Of a stretch of 64,000 nt of DNA, positions 8,159 to 17,196 are shown piece by piece (the first letter of the stretch is position 1; every line of letters starts with the position of its first letter). Origin of the DNA: SZUA-309 sp965232595 (GTDB lineage: Bacteria; Pseudomonadota; Gammaproteobacteria; Pseudomonadales; Azotimanducaceae); the NCBI GenBank assembly GCA_965232595.1, contig OZ246983.1:2914001-2978000 (forward strand), in the 5' to 3' direction. The position numbers and the translations under genes are program-made. The notes beneath the pieces were generated by a model. The model ran no database searches and was not told the DNA's origin. It saw only the letters and a program-made list of their open reading frames with translations.

Positions 8159-10477
8159 TCAGGCCGATGCGACCTGCGCCTTCTCCGTATCGAGCTTCTG
8201 CAGCCAGGCCTCGAAGCGCACCAGCAGCACCGGCAGGTAGAAGAGGTCCAGCAGCAGCGCCACCACGATGATGGGCGTCAGCAGCAGAGAGACGTTCTGG
8301 AAGTAGAAGGTCTGCGAAAACACCAGCACGAATGTGCCAACGGCAAGGGCGAGAGTCGTGATGGTGATGGCGGAGCCACCTTTGTCCAGCGCGTACTGGA
8401 CAGCAACTTCAGGAGGCTCGTTTCTGCGCCGGCTCACCAGGTACTTGCTCAGTATGTGCACGGAGTCATCCACCACGAGCCCGATGCTGATTGAAAACAG
8501 CATCAGCACGTATGGCCCGATCTCACCCATGAACAGACCCCAGAACCCGAACACGATGGTGGCGGGGAACAGGTTGGGGATGATGGAAAGCAACCCGTAG
8601 CGCACGCTCCTGAGGCCGATGATGAGCGTCAGGGTGATCAGCACCAGGCTCAGCGTAAATCCCTGCATCAGCTCTGTGGTGATGGACTTGTTGAGGCGGG
8701 CCATGAGAATGCTGTTGTCGCCGTGCAACACCTCCACGCCGTCGCTTATGTTGGCATCCACCCAGGCTTCGATGCGCTCGTTGAACGCCAGGATCTCGCC
8801 GTTAGTCAGGTCAGATGTGCCGACGATCATGCGGATGGCGGAGTAGTCGGAGTTGAAGATCGGCTCCATGCTTGGCTCGATCTCCTGCACCAGCTGATAA
8901 CCCACCAGATAGTCGATGATCTGCAGCTGGTCTTGCGGCAGCCGATCGTAAGCCGGATCGTCGTCGTTCTCGGCCAGGTTCATGCTGCGCAGCAGATCCG
9001 CGTAACTTGTCACGAAGCTGGCTTCCGGCTGGGCTTCGAGCCACTGGGTGAAGGCATCCACCTGGCCGAGGAACTCTGTTTCGGTGATGCCGTAGTAGCT
9101 GTCGCTGTACACGCCGTAGGCCAGCGACTGGTCGTTGCCGATCTTCTCGGCGAGGGCCGTCATCACGTGATGCAGGTCCGAGTCCTCGTCGATGAAGGAA
9201 AGGCGGCTGAAGTCCAGCTTGTTCAGCGGCAACATGGCCAGGGTTGCGACGATGAGCACGGTCCAGCTCCAGAAGAGCAGCTTGTCCCGGGTTGCTACCC
9301 AGCGTTTGACCCCCTCAATGAACTGCGCGATGCCGAGAGGTTTGGGAGTTTTCGAAACCGGTAAGGCGAGGATCAGCGCGGGCAGCACCAGCAGCGTCAG
9401 AAAGTAGGCCCAGACCACGCCGATCGCCACCACGTTGCCGAAGCCGTAGATGCCTGGGGAGGTGCAGTAGTTCAGGCTGAGAAAACCGATACCCGTGGTG
9501 ATGGTGGCCAGGGTCACCGGGTTCAGATTGATGGCCAGGCTTTCGCGCATGGCGCCATCCTTGCCCAGGCCCTCGTGCAGCCCCTGAGCGTAGATCGACA
9601 CCACGTGGATGCCATGGGCGACCGCGACCACGAAGACGACGATGGGGCCCAGGTTCGAAATCTGGTTGAACGGAATGCCCAGCCATCCGTAGCTGCCGAC
9701 GGCGAGCGCCACGCTGGCGAACGAAACCACGAACAGCGCAAGCGCCGAGGTGATGGAGCGCAGGCAGAACCACAGCAGTACGATGGCGATGCCGATCACC
9801 AGCGGCATGAGCACCTGGCTGTCGCGAATCTGGGCGTTGTAGCCATCGAGCTCGAACATCGCGCCGCTCAACGCGTAGATCCTGACGTCGGGGTGGTCGG
9901 CGCGCAGCCGGTCACGCAGGGCGATGATCGAGCGGGCGACGGCCAGCCGGGAGGCCTGGGTGTCCTCGGGCGGCGTGTATTTGATGCTGGCAAGCGCCAG
10001 GTCGCCGCTGGCCGACAGCTGGCTCTTGGTGAGGTCCTCGTCTGCCAGCGCGATCTCTCGGATCTCGGCGATGTCCTCATCGGTGAGATCGTCCAGCAGG
10101 GGGAAGAGGTAGTCGCGGTCGTAGCGGTTGGCATCGGACTCGTTCAGGCGCCGGTTCATGACTGAGCCGACGGTGATCGCCCCTTCGACCTCCGTGTAGC
10201 TTCGGGTGAGGTCCTCCATCGCTTCCAGCGCCGAGCGGGAGAACAGATCCGGCGAGCGCTCGAAGACGAACAGCACGCTGGGGCTGCCGGGGAAGTCGGC
10301 CCGCACCCGATCGACCTCGGCTTTGTAGGGATCTCCCTCCGCCAGGATGGATCCTTCTCTGGCATCTAGCCCTGTGAAGCGGACACCGGAGATGACGAGA
10401 GCCGACAGAGCCGTCATCACCAGGGCAAGCAGCCAGCGGCGCCGAACCAGCAAGTCGATCAGCTGACGCTGGCGCAT
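8159..10477 (-). CDS. RND superfamily exporter, MMPL/COG1033 type
   Basis: The protein has about 772 residues with 12 predicted helices in two repeats of 1+5, each preceded by a periplasmic loop. A single-chain pump is typical of the MMPL/SSD-like branch. The second bundle contains GLVVDDSVHILSKY, the conserved acidic motif of this group, and the first bundle has VFVVAVAHGIHVVSIY. I start at MRQRQLIDLL; Met codons at 10516 and 10603 would only add a polar tail. Relatives export hopanoids, lipids or unknown hydrophobic molecules. It is divergent from the copper/haem fusion gene across 52 bases, and the pair may form one functional unit. Confidence 0.87.
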   Translation of the reverse strand: MRQRQLIDLLVRRRWLLALVMTALSALVISGVRFTGLDAREGSILAEGDPYKAEVDRVRADFPGSPSVLFVFERSPDLFSRSALEAMEDLTRSYTEVEGAITVGSVMNRRLNESDANRYDRDYLFPLLDDLTDEDIAEIREIALADEDLTKSQLSASGDLALASIKYTPPEDTQASRLAVARSIIALRDRLRADHPDVRIYALSGAMFELDGYNAQIRDSQVLMPLVIGIAIVLLWFCLRSITSALALFVVSFASVALAVGSYGWLGIPFNQISNLGPIVVFVVAVAHGIHVVSIYAQGLHEGLGKDGAMRESLAINLNPVTLATITTGIGFLSLNYCTSPGIYGFGNVVAIGVVWAYFLTLLVLPALILALPVSKTPKPLGIAQFIEGVKRWVATRDKLLFWSWTVLIVATLAMLPLNKLDFSRLSFIDEDSDLHHVMTALAEKIGNDQSLAYGVYSDSYYGITETEFLGQVDAFTQWLEAQPEASFVTSYADLLRSMNLAENDDDPAYDRLPQDQLQIIDYLVGYQLVQEIEPSMEPIFNSDYSAIRMIVGTSDLTNGEILAFNERIEAWVDANISDGVEVLHGDNSILMARLNKSITTELMQGFTLSLVLITLTLIIGLRSVRYGLLSIIPNLFPATIVFGFWGLFMGEIGPYVLMLFSISIGLVVDDSVHILSKYLVSRRRNEPPEVAVQYALDKGGSAITITTLALAVGTFVLVFSQTFYFQNVSLLLTPIIVVALLLDLFYLPVLLVRFEAWLQKLDTEKAQVASA

Positions 10478-10529
10478 GGAGGTCTCGGTCGCTGTGCTAG
10501 AGTACTGGGCTTTCATTCTGGAGCGGATA

Positions 10530-12314
10530 ATGAAAACCGCAGGCAGGTCGTTCAAGTTGCTTCGCCGGTTGCCCGAGCTGGTGCTGCTGCTCTGGGTTGG
10601 CATGGCGGCCGGAGGTGCCGGTGCTTTCGAACCGGAATCTGTGGATGACTTTGCGCTCCTTGACCATTCGGGCAGTTTTCATCGGCTGAGTTACTACGGT
10701 GATCAGGCGGCTGTCGTTCTGCTCGCGCAGAGCAACACACACGCCTCGACCCGGCGTAGTCTCACGCATTTTGCCGCGCTGCGCGACAGTTACGCGCAGG
10801 CCGACGTGCTGTTTCTGATGATCAACGCGGTCCCCGGTGCTGATCGCGACGCCATTGCCGAAACCGCTGCCAGGGATGCCTACGGTGTGCCCGTGCTGCT
10901 CGATGAGGCTCAGCTGGTCTCCGAAGGGCTCGGAATCTCGCGGATCGGTGAGCTGATCGTCATTGATCCTGCCACCATGACGCTCGCCCATAGAACCGTG
11001 CTCAATGGCGACGATCCCAGGGTTCGTTCAGTGCTCGATAGCCTTGTCTCCGGCGAAAGCTGGCGGTCGCCTATCGACGAGCTGTCTCCGGCTGCAGCCG
11101 ATGAGATCATCGACTACCCGGCTCGGGATGAGCATGCGCTCTCCGAAGTGTCCTATACGGCTGACATTGCCCCGATGCTCCAGGCCAATTGCGTTGGCTG
11201 TCATCATGAAGGTGGCATCGCGCCCTGGGCCATGGATAGCCATCTGATGGTGCGGGGGTTCGGGCCCATGATCAAAGAGGTGGTCAAAACGCGACGCATG
11301 CCACCCGGGCAGATCGATCAGCACCTGAGTCGCCCTGTGCACGCCGCGGCCGGTCTCAGCATCGAGGAGCAGCAGAAGCTCGTTCACTGGATTGATGCGG
11401 GCGCGCCTAAGGATGGTGAGGTAGACCCGCTGGCGGAAATCAGGGTTGCTGCCACGACCTTCACCATGGGCGAGCCCGATCTCGTCTACACGATTCCGGC
11501 GCAGCAGATTCCAGCTACGGGGCTGGTGGACTATCGCTACATCCCGCTTCAGCTCGGTCTCGAGGAAGACGTCTGGATCCGAGCCATGGAGTTTGTGCCG
11601 GGCGACCGCCAGGTGCTCCACCATGTGATCGCCTACGTGCAGACGCCTGCTGACCGCGGGCAGGCCGGCAGGCGCGACACGGTCGGCCGGGGCGAGAGCG
11701 TCGGCGGTTTTGCGCCGGGACGGGTTGGCGAAGATTTCGGCGCGGACGGTGGCCGGCTGCTGCAGAAGGGAGCCAACCTGCTGCTGCAGATGCACTACAC
11801 CACCTCAGGCCGGGATACGGTCGACGAAACGAAGATCGGCATCTACCTGCACGACGAGCCGCCGAAGTACGTGATGAAGGAGGTGGTTGCTGCCCAGCGC
11901 CGCTTCGTCGTGCCGCCGCACGCGAAGGATCATGAGCTCACTGGAGAGCAGCTGATCGAGCGGGATGCTTACCTCTACGCGATGATGCCGCACATGCATT
12001 ACCGGGGTAAGCGCATGAGCTACACCGCGCGTTATCCGGATGGCACGGAAGAGCTCCTGCTTTCAGTGCCGAACTACGACTTCAACTGGCAGTTCAACTA
12101 TCAGCTCGAAGAACCGGTGTTTATCCCGGCCGGCACGACCATCGTCGTTCAGGGCGCAATGGACAACTCGGAGCAGAATCGCGGCAATCCGGATCCGAGC
12201 AAACCCGTTCACTTCGGCCTGCAGACCCAGCACGAGATGTTCTTCGGCTTCATGACCATGCGGTACGTCGACGTTGTGCCCCAGGTGGCGGTACGGGGTG
12301 GTGGGCAGGAGTAG
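10530..12314 (+). CDS. Secreted redoxin-like / cytochrome c / copper type II monooxygenase-like fusion
   Basis: The protein has 594 residues with a signal peptide ending AGAGA. Residues about 37-175 resemble a thioredoxin-fold redoxin, but the position of the active cysteines reads AQSNTHAST, so it looks inactive. A single haem c motif CVGCH lies at 221-225, followed by a possible Met ligand in RRMPPG. The C-terminal half resembles the catalytic core of copper type II ascorbate-dependent monooxygenases. All ligand classes are visible: His-His at 364-365, QMHYT near 422, HMH at 488-490 and EMFFG near 570. A GGAG site precedes the ATG. The substrate is unknown. Confidence 0.8.
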   Translation: MKTAGRSFKLLRRLPELVLLLWVGMAAGGAGAFEPESVDDFALLDHSGSFHRLSYYGDQAAVVLLAQSNTHASTRRSLTHFAALRDSYAQADVLFLMINAVPGADRDAIAETAARDAYGVPVLLDEAQLVSEGLGISRIGELIVIDPATMTLAHRTVLNGDDPRVRSVLDSLVSGESWRSPIDELSPAAADEIIDYPARDEHALSEVSYTADIAPMLQANCVGCHHEGGIAPWAMDSHLMVRGFGPMIKEVVKTRRMPPGQIDQHLSRPVHAAAGLSIEEQQKLVHWIDAGAPKDGEVDPLAEIRVAATTFTMGEPDLVYTIPAQQIPATGLVDYRYIPLQLGLEEDVWIRAMEFVPGDRQVLHHVIAYVQTPADRGQAGRRDTVGRGESVGGFAPGRVGEDFGADGGRLLQKGANLLLQMHYTTSGRDTVDETKIGIYLHDEPPKYVMKEVVAAQRRFVVPPHAKDHELTGEQLIERDAYLYAMMPHMHYRGKRMSYTARYPDGTEELLLSVPNYDFNWQFNYQLEEPVFIPAGTTIVVQGAMDNSEQNRGNPDPSKPVHFGLQTQHEMFFGFMTMRYVDVVPQVAVRGGGQE

Positions 12315-12360
12315 ATCCTGATTACAGGTAGCACGCTCCGCATCCGCTTACGTCAGGATC
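12314..12360. terminator. Inverted repeat between convergent genes, possible terminator
   Basis: GATCCTGA at 12314-12321 is perfectly complementary to TCAGGATC at 12353-12360. The 31-base loop is long and there is no T-run, so this would be an atypical terminator. It sits exactly between the convergent fusion gene and the transporter gene. Confidence 0.3.
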
Positions 12361-12375
12361 AGGCCATGCAGTAGG

Positions 12376-13842
12376 TCAACTCGCTGCGGTGTGCTGCGGT
12401 GGGGTGACAGGTGAAGCTCCAGCGCTGCGTCTCTCCTGCAGCGTGCGCATGATGCGCGCGTGGTCCTGACGCTTCAGCGAGTATCGGGAAAGGACCACTG
12501 CTGCCAGGATCCAGAACAGCAGGATGCCGGGGCCAACACCGAGACCCAGGGCAGTGATGGTTTCCTGGGGAATCTCACCGGGAGTTGCCTGGGTGGGGAA
12601 GTCCACCACGTCGAGCACGATGCCGGCAACGAATCCACCCAGCCCGGAGGTTGCCTTGGCCGTCAGGCCGAAGGCGGCGTTGAACAGCCCCTCCTGCCGC
12701 TTGCCCGATCGAAGCTCGTTCTCGTCTATGGTGTCGGCAATCATCGAGCCGGCGAGAATCGTCAGGGTCACGGCGATGAAGATGATGAACACGGTCCAGG
12801 CAATCAGGATCGGCAGCAGGGTGGGCTGGCCGTTCTCCGGCATGAAGCCAAGCAATCGGAGAATGATGGGTGCCGGACCGACCACGACGATGCAGCACAG
12901 GCAGACCATCGCCGCCGTCTGCTTGTCGGTGCGGGTCGAAAAGGTTGGGGTGACCATGAATGCAAGCAGCGCGCCGACCAGTGCGCCGTAGACCGTCATC
13001 GCGATCTGCGCGGCGCTGAGCTCCCAGAAGTACGTGTTTACGTAGAGGTTCATCACGTCCGTGAACCCTGTTGCCATGGTGATCGTCAGAATCGTAAGCA
13101 CGAGGATGACGTAGTTTCTGCTCGTGAAAGCGGCTTTCAGATCGACGAAGAACCGGCGCAGGGAGAATCGCGAAGGTTCCGGGGCATGCAGCCTCGGGAT
13201 CAGATGGTGCGTGCCGATCGCGCAGGTCAGGATGGCAACGACGATGATGGCGGCGCCGGTCAGCGCGTAGGCGCCGTACGCACCAGGGTCCAGCCTGCCG
13301 TCTCCGAGGTCGGTTTCTGCGAAGAAGTACAGAAAGCCCAGCTGCGCCATGCCGATGCCACCCACCCAGCCGAACAGCGCCCGGAAGCTCAGAATCGATG
13401 TCCGCTCGTCGTAGACAGGCGTCATCTCCGGAACCAGCGAGTTGCTGGGCACGAGGTAAAAAGTCATGGAGAAGCGCACGCCGATGGCAAAGGTCAACAT
13501 CCAGGCAAACAGCCCGGCCTGGCCCATGTCTTGCGGCGGGTGAAAGAGCAGTACAAAGCAGGCGGCCATCGGCAGGGCAGCGGCGTACATGAAGGGGTGA
13601 CGGCGCCCCCAGCGGGTGCGCACGTTGTCCGAGATGTTGCCGATCAGCGGGTCGGTGATGGCGTCGACGATCAGGGCGATCAGAATTGCGGTGCCGGCCA
13701 GAGAGCCCGACAGCCCGGCAACCTGGGTGTAGAAGAACAGCAGGAACATGTTGAAGGTGGTGTTCTTCACCCCATCGGCGACGGAGCCCGCACCGAACAG
13801 GATTCGGGTGCTCCGCGGGACAGCGGGGGTCTGCTGGGACAT
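12376..13842 (-). CDS. GPH-type MFS transporter (glycoside-pentoside-hexuronide:cation symporter family)
   Basis: I start at MSQQTPAVPR (13842), giving 488 residues and 12 helices; the frame stays open further upstream but would run into the divergent monooxygenase gene. The N-terminal third has the family pattern FGAGSVADGVKNTTF, then DAITDPLIGNISDN followed by RWGRRHPFM, the signature loop of MFS_2/GPH symporters. Relatives carry sugars, but marine relatives near monooxygenases may import other organic solutes. It is divergently arranged with the Baeyer-Villiger-type gene, which suggests import and oxidation of one substrate. Confidence 0.87.
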   Translation of the reverse strand: MSQQTPAVPRSTRILFGAGSVADGVKNTTFNMFLLFFYTQVAGLSGSLAGTAILIALIVDAITDPLIGNISDNVRTRWGRRHPFMYAAALPMAACFVLLFHPPQDMGQAGLFAWMLTFAIGVRFSMTFYLVPSNSLVPEMTPVYDERTSILSFRALFGWVGGIGMAQLGFLYFFAETDLGDGRLDPGAYGAYALTGAAIIVVAILTCAIGTHHLIPRLHAPEPSRFSLRRFFVDLKAAFTSRNYVILVLTILTITMATGFTDVMNLYVNTYFWELSAAQIAMTVYGALVGALLAFMVTPTFSTRTDKQTAAMVCLCCIVVVGPAPIILRLLGFMPENGQPTLLPILIAWTVFIIFIAVTLTILAGSMIADTIDENELRSGKRQEGLFNAAFGLTAKATSGLGGFVAGIVLDVVDFPTQATPGEIPQETITALGLGVGPGILLFWILAAVVLSRYSLKRQDHARIMRTLQERRSAGASPVTPPQHTAAS

Positions 13843-13905
13843 CGTTGTTACCGGGGCTGATAAGGGGAAAGGGCGCAGTTTAGCTGAGCGATGTGAAATC
13901 GGTGC

Positions 13906-13929
13906 TAGTATTTCCAGCTTTTGAGCTGG
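13906..13929 (+). promoter_or_regulatory. Candidate -10 element and small palindrome ahead of the monooxygenase gene
   Basis: TAGTAT at 13906-13911 could be a -10 box; no good -35 is visible. It is followed at once by CCAGCT-TTTG-AGCTGG (13914-13929), a perfect 6-bp palindrome that falls at the expected transcription start and 12 bases before the ATG at 13942. It could be an operator or a leader hairpin. Confidence 0.3.
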
Positions 13930-13941
13930 CAGGAAACATCG

Positions 13942-15771
13942 ATGAGCACAGAGCGTGACCGTCTGCACAACCTCTTCCCCGACCTCGATTTCGACCCCGA
14001 GGCGCTCCGCGCAAGGTACCGGCAGGAGCGGGATCGGCGGCTGCGCGACGATGGCGAGGACCAGTACGTGGAGGCGGCCTCGGAGTTCGCACACTACGCT
14101 GATGACGATCCCTATTCGGATCCAGACTTCGAGCGGGAGCCGCTCGATCTCTCGATCGAAGTTGCCATCATCGGCGCCGGCTTCTCCGGGCTAATGGCCG
14201 CTGCGCGCCTGAAAGAACGCGGGATTACGGATTTCAAGGTCATCGAAGCGGGCGGGGACTTCGGCGGCACCTGGTACTGGAACCGATACCCCGGTGCTCA
14301 GTGCGACATCGAATCCTACTGCTACCTGCCGCTGCTCGAAGAAACCGGCTACATGCCGAAGGAAAAGTACTCGTATGCCCCCGAAATCTTTGCGCACACA
14401 CAGCGCATTGGTGAGTACTTCGGCCTTTACGAGCACACGATCTTTCAGACCCGCGTCAGCGGCATTCGCTGGCAGGAAGCGGAGCAGCACTGGCAGATCG
14501 ATACGCAGCGCGGCGACAACATCAGAGCCCGCTTCGTCATCCAGGCCACCGGTCCCGCCAACCGGCCGAAGCTGCCGGGCATTCCCGGAATCAGTGACTT
14601 CAAAGGGCACACCTTTCACACCTCCCGCTGGGACTACGAGTACACCGGCGGTGATCACAACGGGGGATTGACCGACCTGGCTGACAAACGGGTGGCGATC
14701 ATCGGCACCGGCGCGACGGCCATCCAGTGCGTGCCATTCCTCGGTGAGCACGCCAAAGAGCTGCTGGTTTTCCAAAGAACGCCGTCCTCGGTGGATCTCC
14801 GCGGCAACAAGCCGACAGACCCGGACTGGTACGCAGAGCAGGGCCCGGGCTGGCAGCGCGAGCGGCGGGAGAACTTTGCTGCGGTGCTCACCGGCCAGTC
14901 GCTGGATAAGGACCTGGTGGCTGATGGCTGGACGGACATCGCCCGCCGCATCGGCCTGTCGCTGATGAACCGGCGCAACGACGAAGCCCTGGACATGGAA
15001 GAGATCATGCTCCGCTCAGAGATCGCCGATTTCCAGAAGATGAACGAGATACGCGGGCGAGTGGACGAAACCGTAACAGAGGAAGACACGGCAGAGGCGC
15101 TGAAGCCCTGGTACCGGCAGTTCTGCAAACGGCCGACATTCAACGACGAGTACCTGGCCACCTTCAATCGGCCGAACGTGACGCTGGTCGACGTCAGCGA
15201 CTCAAAAGGCGTGGAGCGGATCACCGAGCATGGGGTGATCGCCAACGGCGAAGAGTACGAAGTGGACTGCATCATCTACGCCACCGGTTTCGAAATCACC
15301 ACCTCAGCGCACCGGCGGGTGGACTTCGACACCATCGGCCGCGATGGCCTCTCGCTCTACGACCATTGGCAAGACGGCTTCCGGACGCTGCACGGCCTGG
15401 CGGCCCACGGCTTCCCGAACTGGTTCACCATCGGCATCAATCAGAATGGCCTGTCGCCGAACATGACCGCCATGTTCGATGATCAGGCGGTGCACGTAGG
15501 CTACATCATCGAAGAGGTCGGCAAGCGGGGCAAGAAGACCGTGGAGGTGACGGCGGAAGCGGAGCAGGCCTGGGTGGAGCAGATCGTCGCTTTGGCCGGC
15601 ACTGGCGCCACCGCGTTTCTGGAGGAGTGCACGCCGGGTTACTACAACCGGGAGGGTAAGGGCAGCGCTAACATGCAGAACTCACCCTTCGCACCGGGCA
15701 TCAACGCCTTCAACGATCTGCTGGCTAAGTGGCGGGAGCAGGGCAGCCTCGACGGCATGGCGCTTGGCTGA
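13942..15771 (+). CDS. Flavin-containing / Baeyer-Villiger-type monooxygenase
   Basis: The protein has 609 residues from the ATG preceded by AGGAAAC. After an acidic N-terminal extension of about 70 residues come the FAD motif IIGAGFSGL, the loop GGTWYWNRYPGAQCD, and the Baeyer-Villiger fingerprint FKGHTFHTSRW. The NADPH motif IIGTGATAIQ and a late ATGFE follow. This combination is characteristic of class B flavoprotein monooxygenases that oxidise ketones to esters or lactones with NADPH and oxygen. The extended N-terminus resembles the phenylacetone/cyclohexanone group and large homologues. The substrate is not predictable. It is divergent from a GPH transporter. Confidence 0.9.
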   Translation: MSTERDRLHNLFPDLDFDPEALRARYRQERDRRLRDDGEDQYVEAASEFAHYADDDPYSDPDFEREPLDLSIEVAIIGAGFSGLMAAARLKERGITDFKVIEAGGDFGGTWYWNRYPGAQCDIESYCYLPLLEETGYMPKEKYSYAPEIFAHTQRIGEYFGLYEHTIFQTRVSGIRWQEAEQHWQIDTQRGDNIRARFVIQATGPANRPKLPGIPGISDFKGHTFHTSRWDYEYTGGDHNGGLTDLADKRVAIIGTGATAIQCVPFLGEHAKELLVFQRTPSSVDLRGNKPTDPDWYAEQGPGWQRERRENFAAVLTGQSLDKDLVADGWTDIARRIGLSLMNRRNDEALDMEEIMLRSEIADFQKMNEIRGRVDETVTEEDTAEALKPWYRQFCKRPTFNDEYLATFNRPNVTLVDVSDSKGVERITEHGVIANGEEYEVDCIIYATGFEITTSAHRRVDFDTIGRDGLSLYDHWQDGFRTLHGLAAHGFPNWFTIGINQNGLSPNMTAMFDDQAVHVGYIIEEVGKRGKKTVEVTAEAEQAWVEQIVALAGTGATAFLEECTPGYYNREGKGSANMQNSPFAPGINAFNDLLAKWREQGSLDGMALG

Positions 15772-15804
15772 TACGGGCTCAAATAGACGGTTGTCGATCT
15801 TAAT

Positions 15805-15823
15805 AAGACTAATTATCATTCGC
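15805..15823 (+). promoter_or_regulatory. Possible Fur box upstream of the HhH / MsrQ-like pair
   Basis: The AT-rich stretch containing TTATCATTCGC matches the 19-base Fur consensus at 12 of 19 positions, strongest in the right half-site. It lies 27 bases before the HhH gene start, where a repressor would overlap the promoter or ribosome site, and stands out against the GC-rich surroundings. Confidence 0.4.
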
Positions 15824-15849
15824 ATCCTTTAGGAGTTGGAGCTCTCTCG

Positions 15850-16467
15850 ATGCGTTACCTGGTCCCGTTCGTTCTCTCTGCGCTGCTGTCGCTTGCGGTT
15901 CATGCAGACAATCATGGCGGTCTGGCAAACCCGAACCTCATTGATGCCGCAGAGCTGACCGCCCTGCCGCACGTCGATCAGGCCCTGGCGGACGCCATCG
16001 TCGCCGGCCGGCCCTACCTGGATGCGCAGCAGCTGGACGATGTGGTCTCTGCGCAGCTGAATGAAGCACAGCGGGCTGAACTCTTCGGCAAGCTGTTCCG
16101 TCCCCTGAACCTGAACAGCGCGCCCGAGTCGGAGATCCTCTTGATCCCCGGCATGAACGGCAAGATGGCGCACGAGTTCGAGGAGTATCGACCTTACACC
16201 TCCATGGATCAGTTCCGGCGCGAGATCGGCAAGTATGTGAGCGCGGAAGAGGTCGCCCGGCTCGAGCAGTACGTGTTCATCCCCGCGCACCTGAACGACG
16301 GCACGGAAGACGACTTCAAGCAGATCCCCGGCATGACGCCGAAGATGGTGCACGAGTTCGAGGAGTATCAGCCGTACGCGAACATGGAGGAGTTCCGCCG
16401 CGAGATCGGCAAGTACGTGGATGAGGACGAGGTGGCTCGTCTGGAAAGCTACGTCACCCTCGACTGA
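15850..16467 (+). CDS. Secreted helix-hairpin-helix protein with three repeats
   Basis: This 205-residue protein has a signal peptide ending LAVHA before DNHGG. The mature part consists of three tandem units of about 58 residues. Units two and three are nearly identical in pattern: an Asn-containing helix, IPGM-x2-KM-x-HEFEEY, then FRREIGKYV and EVARLE-x-YV. The first unit is divergent (LPHVDQALADAI). The LxxIPG cores match helix-hairpin-helix DNA-binding units of the ComEA type, but no membrane anchor or other domain is present. It precedes an MsrQ-like haem protein by 9 bases, behind a possible Fur box, so an iron-linked role is inferred; DNA binding is not shown. Confidence 0.75.
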   Translation: MRYLVPFVLSALLSLAVHADNHGGLANPNLIDAAELTALPHVDQALADAIVAGRPYLDAQQLDDVVSAQLNEAQRAELFGKLFRPLNLNSAPESEILLIPGMNGKMAHEFEEYRPYTSMDQFRREIGKYVSAEEVARLEQYVFIPAHLNDGTEDDFKQIPGMTPKMVHEFEEYQPYANMEEFRREIGKYVDEDEVARLESYVTLD

Positions 16468-16476
16468 TCCACGATC

Positions 16477-17070
16477 ATGCGGGGTTGGCCACGGGCGGCA
16501 CTCTGCGCCGCCCTTCTCATCCCTCTGCTGGTCCAGACCTATCGCTATCTGAGCGGGTCAGCGTTTTACGGCGAGTATCTGCACTGGACGGGCGACTGGT
16601 CAGTCTGGCTGTTGTTGCTGGTGCTGGCGGTCACACCTTTGCGGCAGCTTCTACGCCGGTTCGCCTGGTCTGTCTGGCTGATCAGAGCGAGGCGCGATCT
16701 GGGCATCGCCACCTTCTTCTACGCCGCCGCGCACACGATTGTCTACCTGGTTCGCAAAGCCGACCTGGACCGCATCCTCAACGAAGCCGCAGACCCGGGC
16801 ATGCTCACGGGCTGGCTGGCGCTGCTCGGCATGCTGCTGCTCGCGGCGACGAGCAACGACCGATCCGTCAGGTGGTTGTCGAGCCGCTGGAAGTCGCTGC
16901 ATCGGTTGGTTTACGCCGTTGCGTTGCTGTCCGTGGGCCACTGGATCCTGACCGCCTTCGACCCGACGATCGGCTACGTGCACCTCGTTGTTTTGCTGCT
17001 GCTGTTGCTGGCGCGTGGCTGGATGGTTGCCAGCAAACGCTCAGCCGCGGCAGCTGATTCCCGTACGTAA
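16477..17070 (+). CDS. MsrQ/YedZ-like haem-binding membrane protein (ferric reductase-like domain)
   Basis: The protein (197 residues) has six hydrophobic helices. His86, His142 and His155 sit in AAAHTIVYL, SLHRLVYA and VGHWILT; the last two are 13 apart, as in E. coli MsrQ, and RRDLGIATFFYA matches the family loop. MsrQ passes quinone or flavin electrons through b-haems to the periplasmic methionine-sulfoxide reductase MsrP. No msrP gene is present here. The partner in this operon is instead the secreted HhH protein, so the electron acceptor may differ; surface or periplasmic ferric reduction is one possibility. Confidence 0.82.
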   Translation: MRGWPRAALCAALLIPLLVQTYRYLSGSAFYGEYLHWTGDWSVWLLLLVLAVTPLRQLLRRFAWSVWLIRARRDLGIATFFYAAAHTIVYLVRKADLDRILNEAADPGMLTGWLALLGMLLLAATSNDRSVRWLSSRWKSLHRLVYAVALLSVGHWILTAFDPTIGYVHLVVLLLLLLARGWMVASKRSAAAADSRT

Positions 17071-17196
17071 GAGTCAGAGCTTCTCACGCCAGCATGCACA
17101 TGGCCGCTGGTACGACCTTCCAGTAAGATACTCGTAGCGGTCACGAAGAAAGGCTGCGGATTGATGCGCGGTGATGCGCAGATGAGGGGATAGAGT

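Noticed and set aside
12460..13860. 466-codon open frame antisense to the GPH transporter
   Set aside because: The composition is rich in Gly, Gln, Asp and Arg with no recognisable motif. The transporter on the other strand has clear helices and family signatures.
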